NCBI GenBank assembly: GCA_900317845.1
Contig: ONII01000011.1
Span: 171,933 to 235,932 of the forward strand
Direction of reading: 5' to 3'
From: an uncultured Bacteroidales bacterium
GTDB lineage: Bacteria > Bacteroidota > Bacteroidia > Bacteroidales > UBA932
Length of the DNA stretch: 64,000 bases
Shown piece after piece: positions 35,017 to 43,625 of the stretch. The notes under the pieces were generated by a model. The model was not told the origin of the DNA, made no database searches, and worked only from the letters and a program-made list of their open reading frames with translations. The position numbers and the translations under genes were made by a program. Every line of letters starts with the position of its first letter. Position 1 is the first letter of the stretch.

Positions 35017-35595
35017 TCATTTTTTTGGAAAAAACACGGCGTCTACGGCCGCGCGGAGCTGCTCTGGTGTTCCGTCGTTGACAATGACCGCGCTGATGCC
35101 CTCCCGGGGCAGCTGCTGTGCGTCCATCCGCCGCAGCACCTCTTCCGCCCCCAGGCCGTCACGGGCCATCACCCGCTGCAGGCGGACTTCCCGCGGCGCC
35201 GTCACCAGCACCACTTTGTCTGCCAGCCCGTTAAAAATGGGTTTGAAAAGAATAACGGCCGATTCTATCGCCACAAAGGGGGCGTGGACATGCGCTTCCC
35301 GCCAACGGAGGAAGTCCTCCAGCACGGCGGGATAGACCACGGCCTCCACCTGTTCGCGGGCCGCGGCATCGGTAAATATGACGGCGGCCAGGGCCTTCCG
35401 GTCCAGTTTCCCGCCAGCGGTACGGAGCGGGATTCCCAGCATCTTTTCCAAGGCCGGAACCAGCGTCGGGTTCTCATCATAAAGAGCCTTGGTGCGGGCG
35501 TCCGAATCATAGACAGGAATGCCCCGCTCTCCAAGCAGGGCGCTCACAGCGGATTTACCGCTGCCGATAAGGCCGGTTAAGATGATGGTTTCCAT
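35017..35595 (-). CDS. coaE: Dephospho-CoA kinase
   Basis: CoaE phosphorylates the 3'-hydroxyl of dephospho-CoA, the last step of CoA synthesis. The 192-residue protein has the P-loop GLIGSGKS (8-15), YDSDARTKAL, and the late VVLVTAPREVRLQRVMARDG. Its start shares one base with the ybbR stop, typical of the nusB-yajC-ybbR-coaE operon. Confidence 0.94.
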   Translation of the reverse strand: METIILTGLIGSGKSAVSALLGERGIPVYDSDARTKALYDENPTLVPALEKMLGIPLRTAGGKLDRKALAAVIFTDAAAREQVEAVVYPAVLEDFLRWREAHVHAPFVAIESAVILFKPIFNGLADKVVLVTAPREVRLQRVMARDGLGAEEVLRRMDAQQLPREGISAVIVNDGTPEQLRAAVDAVFFPKK

Positions 35596-36563
35596 CAGCG
35601 AAGTTCCACGCAGTCAAACACTTCCGGCTCCACCCGATATTCCAGTACGCCGGCAGGAAGCCGGAGGGTGCGGGCGGCGCAACGACCGGTGAGGGAGGCG
35701 TTGAAGTCCTTCCAGTCCACATACAGTTTGAAAGCGGCGACAGGGTCTTTGGCCAGCGGGAAGGCGCAGCGCATAACCACCTGGGCAGTAGGCGGATACA
35801 CTTGAATCTCATGCCCGGCAGGCGCATTCCACACTTCGATGGGAACCGTTGTACGAAGCTCCACGAAACGGGAGACGGGCAGTTCAAAACTGACCTCCTC
35901 CGTGGAGAGCCGCACACCCTTGATGGGCGAGAGGCGAAGCACCCCGTGCTGGGACTCGTGAACGTCCGATAACAGCAAACGGGAGGCTACCACCTTTTCC
36001 ACGGCCTCCAGGTGCGCATCGTCGCCATATACGGTCACGGAATCCGGCGTAACGCGGAACGGGCCGCTGGGCATGTACTGGGAACGGCACACCACGCTCT
36101 TATGCACCTCTACGGGCACTCGTTTGTGGTTCTCTGCGGGGAAAATAAATTTGAGGGTATCCGAAATAAAGGCCTCCACCTGCGCCCCTTCCCCGAAAAA
36201 CTCGTTCACGTAGGAGTTGATGGTGCTGCCGATAAGGCAATAGGTATGGGGCGCCGTATTGCGGAGGTCGGCCCGGTCGAAGGGGACCACCACGACGTCG
36301 CGCTCCTTGCGGCTGCGTTCCCGCAGGAGGCGGAATCCGTCCGTGCGGCAGCGGGCGCTCACCACCACGGTGTTGGTGGACTCCATGCCGTGCCCGTCAA
36401 TATTGCACTGGGCCACAACGGGCACGCTGATGGTGCCCGAATAGTCTTTTGAAAGATTGGTCAGCACCCATATAAGTACAGCCAGAACAAGGGAAAGAAT
36501 CATGATGACCCCTTCCCCGTTCCAACTTTTCACCCTGGCCCTGATGCTGTCTTTCAGGGACAT
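35595..36563 (-). CDS. YbbR/CdaR-domain protein
   Basis: The 322-residue protein has one N-terminal membrane helix (about 19-36, IMILSLVLAVLIWVLTN), a VTNLSKDYSGTISVPV-like start of the periplasmic part and several YbbR-type beta domains. In Firmicutes YbbR (CdaR) regulates the diadenylate cyclase CdaA, but no such cyclase lies here, so the partner is unknown. It sits 4 nt downstream of yajC and overlaps coaE by one base. Confidence 0.82.
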   Translation of the reverse strand: MSLKDSIRARVKSWNGEGVIMILSLVLAVLIWVLTNLSKDYSGTISVPVVAQCNIDGHGMESTNTVVVSARCRTDGFRLLRERSRKERDVVVVPFDRADLRNTAPHTYCLIGSTINSYVNEFFGEGAQVEAFISDTLKFIFPAENHKRVPVEVHKSVVCRSQYMPSGPFRVTPDSVTVYGDDAHLEAVEKVVASRLLLSDVHESQHGVLRLSPIKGVRLSTEEVSFELPVSRFVELRTTVPIEVWNAPAGHEIQVYPPTAQVVMRCAFPLAKDPVAAFKLYVDWKDFNASLTGRCAARTLRLPAGVLEYRVEPEVFDCVELR

Positions 36564-36567
36564 GGCC

Positions 36568-36909
36568 TTACTTTTGTTCGGCGTCGGAATAGTCCTTCAC
36601 CAGGCCCTGTTTGTCCACGCGAAGTTTCACGTCACCGTCTACACGAATGAGAACGGTCTTTTCGTTCACTTCCACGATTTCTCCATAGATGCCGCCCACG
36701 GTGACCACTTTGTCGCCTTTCTTGAGGGAATTGCGGAATTCCTGCATTTCCTTCTGCTGCTTGCGCTGGGGACGAATCATGAACAGCCACATCACCAGGA
36801 TGATGGCGCCGAACATGAGGATGGTGGGCCAGGCGCTGGGCTGCTGGGCGGCGCCATCCGCGGGAGCGGCGGCGGGCCCCATCAGAAGGAGGGTGTACAA
36901 TAGCTTCAT
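36568..36909 (-). CDS. yajC: Sec translocase accessory subunit YajC
   Basis: YajC associates with SecDF in the inner membrane. The 113-residue protein has a single membrane helix (about 27-46) followed by the signature MIRPQRKQQKEMQEFRNSLKKGDKVVTVGGIYG. Here the N-terminus before the helix is longer and contains a small PAAAPADGAAQQ stretch. It overlaps nusB by 4 bp. Confidence 0.94.
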   Translation of the reverse strand: MKLLYTLLLMGPAAAPADGAAQQPSAWPTILMFGAIILVMWLFMIRPQRKQQKEMQEFRNSLKKGDKVVTVGGIYGEIVEVNEKTVLIRVDGDVKLRVDKQGLVKDYSDAEQK

Positions 36910-37826
36910 ACAGTTTTGTTAATTATGCCTTTGGCCATGCGGTCCTTGATGAGGCGGTCCAGCAGACCGTTCACAAAACCGCGGCTCTTGGGCGTTGAAT
37001 AATATTTGGAAATTTCTACGTATTCGTTGATGGTGACCCTGAGCGGAATGTCCGGGCAGGTCTCCGCCTCTGCGAGGCCCATACCAATAAGGACGATATC
37101 CGTGGTATACAGGCGGTCCTGGTCCCACTTGGAAACCGAGCCGGCAATGAGGTCATAGTATTCCGCATAGCGGCCGTAAGCGGCGGTGATAAGAGAGCGG
37201 ATAAAATCGTGGGCGTCCGCCTGGTACAGCGGAGGGTAACTCCACCGGCCCGTGCGTCCCATCTCTTCCAGGGAACGGATGACGCAGCCCAGCACATACG
37301 GGAGGTCGTCTGCCCAGTGGATGGACTGGTCCTCCAGGATGGCCCAGAGGGTCTCGTCGTCCTCAAACTCTGTTTGGAATACCTGCTTCCAGAGGGCGGC
37401 GTCTCCGGCCAGGGACTGCTCCGGCTCCTGCATGTATGCCTGATAGTACGGGCGGGTTTTCAGATTCTCGTAGAGGGTATGCACGAAGGCGTCGTTCTGC
37501 TCCCAGGACAACTTCTTCTTTTCCATGAGTTTCTGAAAATCCGGATCCTGCTCCAGCAGGGCGGCTATGCCGTTACGGACAAATTTGAGGTTGGGATGAA
37601 GTTCCTCCTGGGTGGGATTGAACTTGGTGCGGGCCGCTTCCGTACGGCGGGCGGCTTCCTGCGTGAGGGCCTCAATGACCTCCAGCATGTACAGATAAAG
37701 GTCGCGTGTGGCCTCACAGGAGGCTTCAAGGCTGCCGAGCGCCTCTTTCAACGAAAGGTCCGGATTTTCCGCGTATGCGTACAGGACCTTGAAGGCCTTG
37801 ATTCTAAGGATGCGGCGATTTAGCAT
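36906..37826 (-). CDS. nusB: Transcription antitermination factor NusB (long Bacteroidetes form)
   Basis: NusB binds boxA RNA with S10 to promote rRNA antitermination. The 306-residue protein is about twice the proteobacterial length, as is usual in Bacteroidetes. The NusB fold lies mainly in the C-terminal half (YDLIAGSVSKWDQDRLYTTDIVLIGMGLAE, then INEYVEISKYYSTPKSRGFVNGLLD), with an N-terminal RRILRIKAFKVLYAY start. It is the first gene of the operon running through yajC, ybbR and coaE. Confidence 0.94.
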   Translation of the reverse strand: MLNRRILRIKAFKVLYAYAENPDLSLKEALGSLEASCEATRDLYLYMLEVIEALTQEAARRTEAARTKFNPTQEELHPNLKFVRNGIAALLEQDPDFQKLMEKKKLSWEQNDAFVHTLYENLKTRPYYQAYMQEPEQSLAGDAALWKQVFQTEFEDDETLWAILEDQSIHWADDLPYVLGCVIRSLEEMGRTGRWSYPPLYQADAHDFIRSLITAAYGRYAEYYDLIAGSVSKWDQDRLYTTDIVLIGMGLAEAETCPDIPLRVTINEYVEISKYYSTPKSRGFVNGLLDRLIKDRMAKGIINKTV

Positions 37827-37846
37827 GATGTCAAATAAATTTCAGG

Positions 37847-37883
37847 CAAAGTTAGTGTTTTTTAATAAAAATCCCTACATTTG
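37847..37883. promoter_or_regulatory. Divergent promoters, nusB / DUF3276 gene
   Basis: Minus -7 TAACTTTG (37854 to 37847) and plus -7 TACATTTG (37876-37883) are 21 bp apart, wider than the 11-13 bp seen at seven other junctions. Both genes have leaders of 20-30 nt. Confidence 0.6.
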
Positions 37884-37913
37884 TAAGCAGAAAACATAAA
37901 AACGAACAAAGGT

Positions 37914-38261
37914 ATGTACAGTGAAGATTACGAGCGTTCCCACGCTCAGGAGAGAAATTCCGAGGATGTATACTCCAAGCCGGTTCGTGCCGGTAAAAGG
38001 ACGTACTTCTTTGACGTAAAAACCACCAAAGGCAACAACGACTTCTATCTCACCATAACGGAGAGCAAGCGGCGCCAGGAAAGAGATGGTTCCTTTACCT
38101 ACGACAAACACAAGATTTTCCTCTATAAAGAAGACTTCGAGAAATTCCAGGAGGGGCTGCAGGATGCCGTGCGTTATATTCTGCACGACCTATTACACGA
38201 CCAGCCCATCCGCCAGTATCCCTCCCGTGAGGAGCAGGAATCATCGGAAGAAGAGTTCTAA
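37914..38261 (+). CDS. DUF3276 (PUR-alpha-like) protein
   Basis: The 115-residue cytosolic protein has the Bacteroidetes DUF3276 pattern: YSKPVRAGKRTYFFDVKTTKGNDFY-like core, LTITESKRR, KIFLYKEDFEKF and an acidic tail ending EEQESSEEEF. The PUR fold suggests single-stranded nucleic-acid binding; the cellular role is not known to me. It is monocistronic, with a promoter 31 nt upstream and a terminator directly after. Confidence 0.88.
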   Translation: MYSEDYERSHAQERNSEDVYSKPVRAGKRTYFFDVKTTKGNNDFYLTITESKRRQERDGSFTYDKHKIFLYKEDFEKFQEGLQDAVRYILHDLLHDQPIRQYPSREEQESSEEEF

Positions 38262-38267
38262 TGTTAG

Positions 38268-38294
38268 AAACCGGCACGCCCTGCCGGTTTTTTC
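38268..38294 (+). terminator. Terminator of the DUF3276 gene
   Basis: AAACCGGCA and TGCCGGTTT form a 9-bp stem with a 5-nt loop, followed by a T run. No clear -7 box lies between it and the next gene at 38313. Confidence 0.85.
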
Positions 38295-38312
38295 GAACCC
38301 GTCCAAAACCGC

Positions 38313-39563
38313 ATGATTCTCCTAAAGAACATATTGCACCAAAACCGGCGCACGGACATCCTCATTGGGGATGATGGTCGCATCAGCCATATCGGCCCTG
38401 CTACGGAACAGCTCCCCGGCACGGATGTGGTGGATGGCACCGGCTATGCCGTTATTCCCGGCTTCATCAATATGCACACCCACGCCGCCATGATTCTGCT
38501 GCGCGGCATCCACGAGGACCTGTCACTATACGACTGGCTCAATAATATCTGGAAAATCGAGGCCAGACTGGACCGCGATTTCATTTATTGGGGCACCAAG
38601 GCGGCCTGCCTGGAAATGGTCAAATCCGGCACCACCACCTTCAACGACCAATACTGGTTCTCCCCGCACGCCCGGCAGGCGGCCCTGGACGTGGGCCTGC
38701 GGCCCGTGGTGTCGTTCATCTTCCTGGATTCCCACAACCCGGAACTGGCCCGCAAGCAGCGGGAGGCCTGCCTGCGCCTGTATGAGCGCACCCTGGACTG
38801 GGAGGGGGAAACGTCCTTTGCCATCTCCATCCACTCGGTGTACACGGTTTGCCAGGAAAACATCCTCTGGGCCAACCAGTTCGCCCTGGACCACGGCCTC
38901 AAGGTGCACCTGCACCTGGCAGAGACCCGTGCAGAGGACGAAGACTGCCGCCATGCCCATGGCGGGCTCTCCCCCACCGAATACTTCGAGCAGCTGGGCA
39001 TCCTGGGACCGCATGTCATCGCCGCCCACGCCCTGCATCTGTCGGACAGCGATGTCCGCATCCTGGGAGATCGCCACGTAAACTGCGTGCACAATATAGA
39101 CTCCAACCTCAAACTGGCCTCCGGCTTCCGTTTCCGCTACAATGAGCTGCGGAACGCCGGTGCCAACGTGTGCCTGGGCACGGACGGGGCGGCATCGGCC
39201 AACAACATGGACATGCTGGAGCACATGAAAAACACCGCCCTCCTGCAAAAGGCCTGGCGTCACAATCCGGCGGCCATGCCCCTGAAGGAGCTCATGGATT
39301 GCGCCACGGTCAACGGGGCCAGGGCCCTGGGAATCGATACCGGCGTCATCCGCGAGGGCGCCTGGGCCGACCTTTCCCTTGTAGACCTCAACAACACCGC
39401 TTTCCTGTCACCGGGCTCATTGGAAGCCAACCTTGTGTACGCCGCCCACAGCGACGTCATTTCGTCGGTCATGGTAAAAGGCAAGTGGGTGATGCGGGAC
39501 CGTCACGTTCCCGGAGAAGAAGAAATCCTGGAAGGCGCCCGCCGCGTTTTGTCACAAATCTAA
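38313..39563 (+). CDS. Amidohydrolase, MTA/SAH/adenosine deaminase-like
   Basis: The 416-residue cytosolic metal enzyme belongs to the ATZ/TRZ-MtaD branch of the amidohydrolases. Metal ligands are His55 and His57 in [10 protein letters not shown], a His in [11 protein letters not shown], a His in [10 protein letters not shown] and an Asp in [14 protein letters not shown]. Members deaminate S-adenosylhomocysteine, methylthioadenosine, adenosine or guanine-like rings. Two purine nucleoside phosphorylases follow at once (10-nt gap, then 4-bp overlap), which supports a purine nucleoside substrate; the exact one is not determined. Confidence 0.86.
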   Translation: MILLKNILHQNRRTDILIGDDGRISHIGPATEQLPGTDVVDGTGYAVIPGFINMHTHAAMILLRGIHEDLSLYDWLNNIWKIEARLDRDFIYWGTKAACLEMVKSGTTTFNDQYWFSPHARQAALDVGLRPVVSFIFLDSHNPELARKQREACLRLYERTLDWEGETSFAISIHSVYTVCQENILWANQFALDHGLKVHLHLAETRAEDEDCRHAHGGLSPTEYFEQLGILGPHVIAAHALHLSDSDVRILGDRHVNCVHNIDSNLKLASGFRFRYNELRNAGANVCLGTDGAASANNMDMLEHMKNTALLQKAWRHNPAAMPLKELMDCATVNGARALGIDTGVIREGAWADLSLVDLNNTAFLSPGSLEANLVYAAHSDVISSVMVKGKWVMRDRHVPGEEEILEGARRVLSQI

Positions 39564-39573
39564 CCACACTACT

Positions 39574-40401
39574 ATGGATCCAAGAATAGAAACCATCAAT
39601 GGGATTACTGCCCGCTTGAAAGAACGCATTGAGGGCCGTCAGCCGGAGCTTGGCATTGTGCTGGGCAGCGGCCTTGGCAGCCTGGCAGAATCCATCGAAA
39701 ACCCTATTGTCGTCCCCTACCGGGAACTCCCCGGCTTCCCCGTTTCCACCGCAACCGGGCATAAGGGGAATTTTATCGTGGGCACCCTGGGCGGGAAAAT
39801 GGTTATTGCCATGCAGGGCCGCATCCACTATTACGAGGGCTACGGCATGGACAAAGTGGTGCTGCCCATCCGCGTCATGATTGGCTGCGGCATCAAACGC
39901 CTCTTTGTGTCCAACGCCGCCGGCGGCACCAACCTGGCCTTCCATGTGGGAGACCTCATGATTATCCGGGACCACATCAACCTGCTGCCCAATCCGCTTA
40001 TCGGCCCCAATTTTGACGATTTTGGTCCGCGTTTCCTGGACATGACCCGCCCGTACGACCCTGCCCTTATCCGTCTGGCTTCCAGCATTGCCGCAGAAGA
40101 AGGCATCCAGCTGCAGAAAGGCGTGTATGTGGGCGGCACCGGCCCGTCCTATGAGACGCCGGCGGAGTACAAGTATTTCCGCACCATCGGCGGCGACGCC
40201 GTGGGCATGAGCACCATTCCGGAGGTTATCGTGGCCCGTCATGCCGGCATCCCGGTGTTTGGGATATCGGTCATCACCAACGAAGCCCACGACGACTACG
40301 CAGACGATTATGAGAACGACGGTGAAGACGTGGTGATTGCCGCCAACGCCGCTGCAAGCAAAATGACCCGTTTAATCACAAAAATGATTGAGAAATTATG
40401 A
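39574..40401 (+). CDS. Purine nucleoside phosphorylase, copy 1 (Asn type)
   Basis: The 275-residue protein is a trimeric-type PNP that splits purine nucleosides with phosphate to base and ribose 1-phosphate. It has the phosphate loop [15 protein letters not shown], the motif SNAAGGTN, Glu194 in [10 protein letters not shown] and Asn236 in SVITNEA. The last two correspond to Glu201 and Asn243 of human PNP, the pair that recognises 6-oxopurines, so inosine and guanosine are the likely substrates. It overlaps copy 2 by 4 bp. Confidence 0.92.
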   Translation: MDPRIETINGITARLKERIEGRQPELGIVLGSGLGSLAESIENPIVVPYRELPGFPVSTATGHKGNFIVGTLGGKMVIAMQGRIHYYEGYGMDKVVLPIRVMIGCGIKRLFVSNAAGGTNLAFHVGDLMIIRDHINLLPNPLIGPNFDDFGPRFLDMTRPYDPALIRLASSIAAEEGIQLQKGVYVGGTGPSYETPAEYKYFRTIGGDAVGMSTIPEVIVARHAGIPVFGISVITNEAHDDYADDYENDGEDVVIAANAAASKMTRLITKMIEKL

Positions 40402-41222
40402 GTTACGCAGATACAATTCACCTGGCATCGGACTATGTAAAAGGCCGCCTGAATGGGCGGGAGCCCCTGGTGGGCATTGTCCTGGGAAGCGGCCTGGGCA
40501 AGCTGGCCGACCAAATCGAGGACCCGCTGGTTATCCCCTATAAGGATATTCCCGGCTTCCCGGTGAGCACGGCCATCGGCCATAAAGGCAATTTCATTGT
40601 GGGCACGCTGTCCGGCAAAACGGTCATCGCCATGCAGGGGCGCATCCATTATTATGAAGGGTACGGCATGAACCTGGTGGTGCTGCCCATCCGCGTAATG
40701 GAAGTGATTGGCATCAAGTATCTTTTCGTTTCCAATGCCGCCGGCGGCACCAACCTGGCTTTCCACGTGGGAGACCTCATGATTATCAAGGACCATATCA
40801 ACCTGCTGCCTAACCCGCTCATCGGCCCCAACCTGGAGGAATTCGGCCCGCGGTTCCCGGACATGACCCGTCCGTACGATCCTTCCCTCATCCGGCAGGC
40901 GGAAAAGATTGCCTTCAAGGAGGGCATCCGGCTCCAGAAAGGCGTATACGTAGCCTGCACCGGTCCGTCCTATGAGACCCCGGCAGAGTACCACTACTTT
41001 GGCACCATCGGCGCAGATGCCGTGGGCATGAGCACCACCCCGGAGGTCATTGTGGCCCGCCACGCCGGCATTCCGGTCTTCGGGATGTCCGTGATTACGG
41101 ACGTAGCCCGCGCCACGGACGATGACGACTACGTCACGGACGGCGAAGCCATCGTCAAAGCCGCCGACGCCGCCGCGGACAAAATGACCATCATCTTCAA
41201 AAAACTCATTGCGCAGCTGTAA
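40398..41222 (+). CDS. Purine nucleoside phosphorylase, copy 2 (Asp type)
   Basis: The 274-residue protein is a clear tandem paralogue of the preceding gene, nearly identical through the core ([32 protein letters not shown]). The Glu is kept (Glu193), but the base-selecting Asn is Asp235 in SVITDVA, followed by a changed acidic loop ([11 protein letters not shown]). In this fold Asp at that position is found in methylthioadenosine phosphorylases and allows 6-aminopurines, so adenosine or MTA is a plausible substrate; this is inference. A terminator follows. Confidence 0.9.
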   Translation: MSYADTIHLASDYVKGRLNGREPLVGIVLGSGLGKLADQIEDPLVIPYKDIPGFPVSTAIGHKGNFIVGTLSGKTVIAMQGRIHYYEGYGMNLVVLPIRVMEVIGIKYLFVSNAAGGTNLAFHVGDLMIIKDHINLLPNPLIGPNLEEFGPRFPDMTRPYDPSLIRQAEKIAFKEGIRLQKGVYVACTGPSYETPAEYHYFGTIGADAVGMSTTPEVIVARHAGIPVFGMSVITDVARATDDDDYVTDGEAIVKAADAAADKMTIIFKKLIAQL

Positions 41223-41243
41223 CCCGCGCTTTGTCGCATCCTC

Positions 41244-41274
41244 AAGGGCGCCCCACCTGCGGCGCCTTTTTTTT
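41244..41274 (+). terminator. Terminator of the purine operon
   Basis: GGCGCC (41247-41252) and GGCGCC (41261-41266) pair across an 8-nt loop and are followed by eight T. Confidence 0.82.
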
Positions 41275-41352
41275 GCCCCCACACGCCCCGTCCCGCTGGT
41301 TCGCGACACGCCCCCTGGTTAGCAACAACCTGATAATCAATAAGTTGTTAAT

Positions 41353-41381
41353 AATCCTCGGCTCTATTTGCGCCGAGGATT
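41353..41381. repeat. AATCCTCG hairpin
   Basis: AATCCTCGGC and GCCGAGGATT form a 10-bp stem with a 9-nt loop, followed by TTT. The base of the stem matches the hairpin at 17642-17670. Confidence 0.65.
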
Positions 41382-41466
41382 TTCAGGATATAACTGATAA
41401 TCAGACTGTTAGTAACCAGCGGTTGTTGGGTGGTATCTCCCAGCAGGAACGGTTTTTAAGGCTAAC

Positions 41467-41543
41467 TGGCACAGGTCAGTAACATGAGCGGCGCAGGTCA
41501 GTATGGTAACCGGTACAGGTCAGTAGCATGAGCGGCGCAAGTC
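41467..41543 (+). repeat. 22-bp tandem repeat, about 3.5 units
   Basis: Units begin at 41467, 41489, 41511 and 41533 with the common core GG-C/T-A/G-CAGGTCAGTA. Units 1 and 3 end in CATGAG and unit 2 in TGGTAAC, so there is also a 44-bp higher period. An inverted core (TACTGACCGGCGCC) follows near 41554. Confidence 0.8.
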
Positions 41544-41727
41544 CGATTCTAGCCTACTGACCGGCGCCGCGAATCGCCATTCTGAGCGTTTTAGCGGCGC
41601 AGGGCACCCACCCAAAATATGACCTGCGCCATCCGTACACCGACCATCATCTTCAAAATATTCCCTTTTTTGTCTTGGAAGGGTGGTGCCTCCGCTCAGC
41701 AGTCGGAAACGGGACGGCACCGGTCGC

Positions 41728-41895
41728 TTGACGGCTAACTCCTCCCTTTTACGGGCACTTCGGCCCGTAACGGTCGTCAAACACACGCCGTCATCGGCCT
41801 TCCGTCTCTCATCCGTGCACCGCTCCCTCCGCCGGCCCACGCACATCCCCCGTTTCCGCCAATTCGCTCCGGCACTCACCCTTCCCAGACAGAAC
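41728..41895 (+). repeat. Left long inverted repeat of the TPR cassette
   Basis: It is the exact reverse complement of 43191-43397 apart from one indel. Segment 41728-41794 (67 bp) matches 43331-43397 and segment 41798-41895 (98 bp) matches 43191-43288, both without mismatch by eye. CGG here replaces 42 nt in the right arm. Confidence 0.92.
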
Positions 41896-41942
41896 AGCGT
41901 TGGCAATGTCTCCGGTGGTTATCGGCGGAATTATTTCGCCGT

Positions 41943-41970
41943 GTCAGCGAAAATCTTTATATTCGCTGAC
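41943..41970. promoter_or_regulatory. Palindrome over the TPR gene promoter
   Basis: GTCAGCGAA (41943-41951) and TTCGCTGAC (41962-41970) form a perfect 9-bp inverted repeat with a 10-nt centre. A near-consensus -7 box, TATATTCG (41958-41965), lies inside it, so a bound regulator would cover the promoter. The gene starts 24 nt downstream. Confidence 0.55.
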
Positions 41971-41988
41971 ATAATCAACTTATTGCAC

Positions 41989-43188
41989 ATGCATATCCAT
42001 CACATACTTACAGGACTCCTGCTCTTCGGCAGTCTATTCTGTACCCACGCGCAGGCGCCGGATTCTCTGGACATCCGGAAGGGCGTCATCGCAGAGGCTC
42101 GCTATCTCAAGAGCATCTACAAGACCGATGAGGCCATAGAGAAACTGTCGGCATGGGTCAAACCGGGCGTTTTTGACGAGGAGGTCCTTGCCGAACTGGC
42201 CGATTGCCATTTCCAGAGCGGGGATTATGAAAGTGCGGCGGGAACCTACTTTCTGCTGTCTTCCCGTGTCCCGGGCAATGTCTTGTACAAAATCCGGCAG
42301 ATGCAGACATATTCCCGGCTCAAAGCCTGGCCGCAGAGCATCCAGGCCGGTTGGGAGGTGCTGAGGCTGGATTCCATTCCGGCCGTGCTCTCTTTCATAG
42401 GAGACTCCTTCCGTCAACTGGAACAGGCCGATTCAGCCCTGTGGTACTACAGGCGCTCCCTGGCACTGAGGCCGATGAACGGGACGGTCGTGGCCAAGGC
42501 TGTGAACGTGCTAATCGGCAAGGAAGAATACGACGAAGCCATTTCCTTGACGGGCGCCTACCTCTCCGAAGATCCGGACAACACGCTGGTGGCGCCGCTG
42601 CAAGGCTTATCCTATTATCGGAAAGGCGATTATGAATCGGCCATCCGCGTTTTCCGGCGCCAGGAGGAAATCGGCAACGAAACTTATCCCATCCATTATT
42701 ACCTGGGGCAGAGCTATTGGCATACGAATGTGATTTACAAGGCCGAAGAGGAGTTGGTCGCTGCCTGGCAGATTGATTCCACCGACGTGAACCTGGCCTA
42801 TTCCATCGCCGCTGTGAAGATGGAAGCTTACCGTTCTTTTCAGGGGGAGGTTATCCCTTGGCTGGACAAGGCTTTGGCTATGATGCAGCCGGATCCGGCC
42901 ATGATGTCCCGTATCCATCAGCAGTACGGTTTGGCTTATTATCGGCATCAAAATTACTGGGACAAGGCCATCGAGCATTACAAGGAAGCATATCGGTACA
43001 ATCCCAAGTTCATCTCCGCCCTTTCCACCATTGCCTATTGTTATGAGCAAAAGAAAGACAGCAAGCAGGCGCTCGAGTGGTATGAAAAATATCTCGCGGT
43101 AGCCAAACCGGGCACCAAGGGCTACGACTTTGCCATGGAAAGTGTCAAGTACCTCAAGGGCGAACGCTTCATGGAAGAGAAGGAATAG
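41989..43188 (+). CDS. Secreted tetratricopeptide repeat protein in an inverted-repeat cassette
   Basis: The 399-residue protein has a signal peptide (MHIHHILTGLLLFGSLFCTHAQA) and then TPR-like helix pairs almost to the end, for example EVLAELADCHFQSGDYESAAGTYFLL, PLQGLSYYRKGDYESAIRVFRRQEE and QYGLAYYRHQNYWDKAIEHYKEAY. It probably acts as a periplasmic or surface scaffold; partners are unknown. A longer open frame upstream is only read-through of the left repeat and contains no signal peptide at its start. The gene starts 93 nt after the left arm and stops 2 nt before the right arm. Its codon use looks less C-rich than its neighbours', which suggests transfer. Confidence 0.85.
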   Translation: MHIHHILTGLLLFGSLFCTHAQAPDSLDIRKGVIAEARYLKSIYKTDEAIEKLSAWVKPGVFDEEVLAELADCHFQSGDYESAAGTYFLLSSRVPGNVLYKIRQMQTYSRLKAWPQSIQAGWEVLRLDSIPAVLSFIGDSFRQLEQADSALWYYRRSLALRPMNGTVVAKAVNVLIGKEEYDEAISLTGAYLSEDPDNTLVAPLQGLSYYRKGDYESAIRVFRRQEEIGNETYPIHYYLGQSYWHTNVIYKAEEELVAAWQIDSTDVNLAYSIAAVKMEAYRSFQGEVIPWLDKALAMMQPDPAMMSRIHQQYGLAYYRHQNYWDKAIEHYKEAYRYNPKFISALSTIAYCYEQKKDSKQALEWYEKYLAVAKPGTKGYDFAMESVKYLKGERFMEEKE

Positions 43189-43190
43189 CA

Positions 43191-43397
43191 GTTCTGTCTG
43201 GGAAGGGTGAGTGCCGGAGCGAATTGGCGGAAACGGGGGATGTGCGTGGGCCGGCGGAGGGAGCGGTGCACGGATGAGAGACGGAAGGCAGATGACGTTA
43301 GTCATCAGGCCTGACGGAGCGAAGCCGGGCATGACGGCGTGTGTTTGACGACCGTTACGGGCCGAAGTGCCCGTAAAAGGGAGGAGTTAGCCGTCAA
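43191..43397 (-). repeat. Right long inverted repeat of the TPR cassette
   Basis: Reverse complement of 41728-41895 with 165 matched bp. It carries 42 nt (43289-43330) where the left arm has 3; the extra piece contains a small palindrome, GATGAC-GTTA-GTCATC (43291-43306). Confidence 0.92.
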
Positions 43398-43594
43398 GAT
43401 GGCGGCGGGAGATTTCTCGACTCGCTGCGCTCGCTTGAAATGACAGGAGGGTGTGAAGGGTCGAGCGCCACGGGGAGGGACGGATTTGTGGCGCTCGGGG
43501 CGTGGAAGGAGCGGAAACAGTGCGGGGAATAGCGGTGAAGGATAAAGTTTTGCAAAAAAGGGTGCGGGGAGCTAACAATTTGAAAGAAATTTTG
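43398..43594. other. Repeat-bearing stretch without genes
   Basis: Together with the right arm this makes a gap of about 437 nt (43189-43625). It holds a dispersed repeat (43410-43444) and a 10-bp hairpin, CGAGCGCCAC (43462-43471) with GTGGCGCTCG (43488-43497). No gene is seen. Confidence 0.6.
43410..43444 (-). repeat. Dispersed repeat related to the 25611 copy
   Basis: On the minus strand it reads GTCATTTCAAGCGAGCGCAG and continues to GAGAAATCT. It resembles the GTCATTCTGAGCG...GAATCT family at 25611-25636 in its two ends. Confidence 0.55.
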
Positions 43595-43602
43595 TATATT
43601 TG
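43595..43602 (+). promoter_or_regulatory. -7 element of the zapB-like/zapA unit
   Basis: TATATTTG lies 24 nt before the ATG at 43626. A GTG at 43611 is a possible near-leaderless alternative start in the same frame. Confidence 0.55.
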
Positions 43603-43625
43603 CATGAATAGTGCTAAAACCGGCC

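Larger units (their letters stand above)
41275..41988. other. Repeat-rich stretch without genes
   Basis: No credible gene was found here. The stretch holds nested palindromes (CTGGTTA near 41312 with TAACCAG near 41433; two copies of TGATAATCA near 41330 and 41394), a hairpin at 41353-41381, four 22-bp tandem units at 41467-41543, an inverted partial unit near 41553-41570, the left long inverted repeat (41728-41895) and the promoter region of the TPR gene. Confidence 0.7.

Noticed and set aside
41467..41543. Tandem repeats considered as a CRISPR array
   Set aside because: The 22-bp units are directly adjacent without unique spacers, and there are no cas genes in the window.
41683..41988. N-terminal extension of the TPR protein into the left inverted repeat
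   Set aside because: The extension is arginine/proline-rich translated repeat DNA. The ATG at 41989 starts a good signal peptide, which would be buried by the extension.
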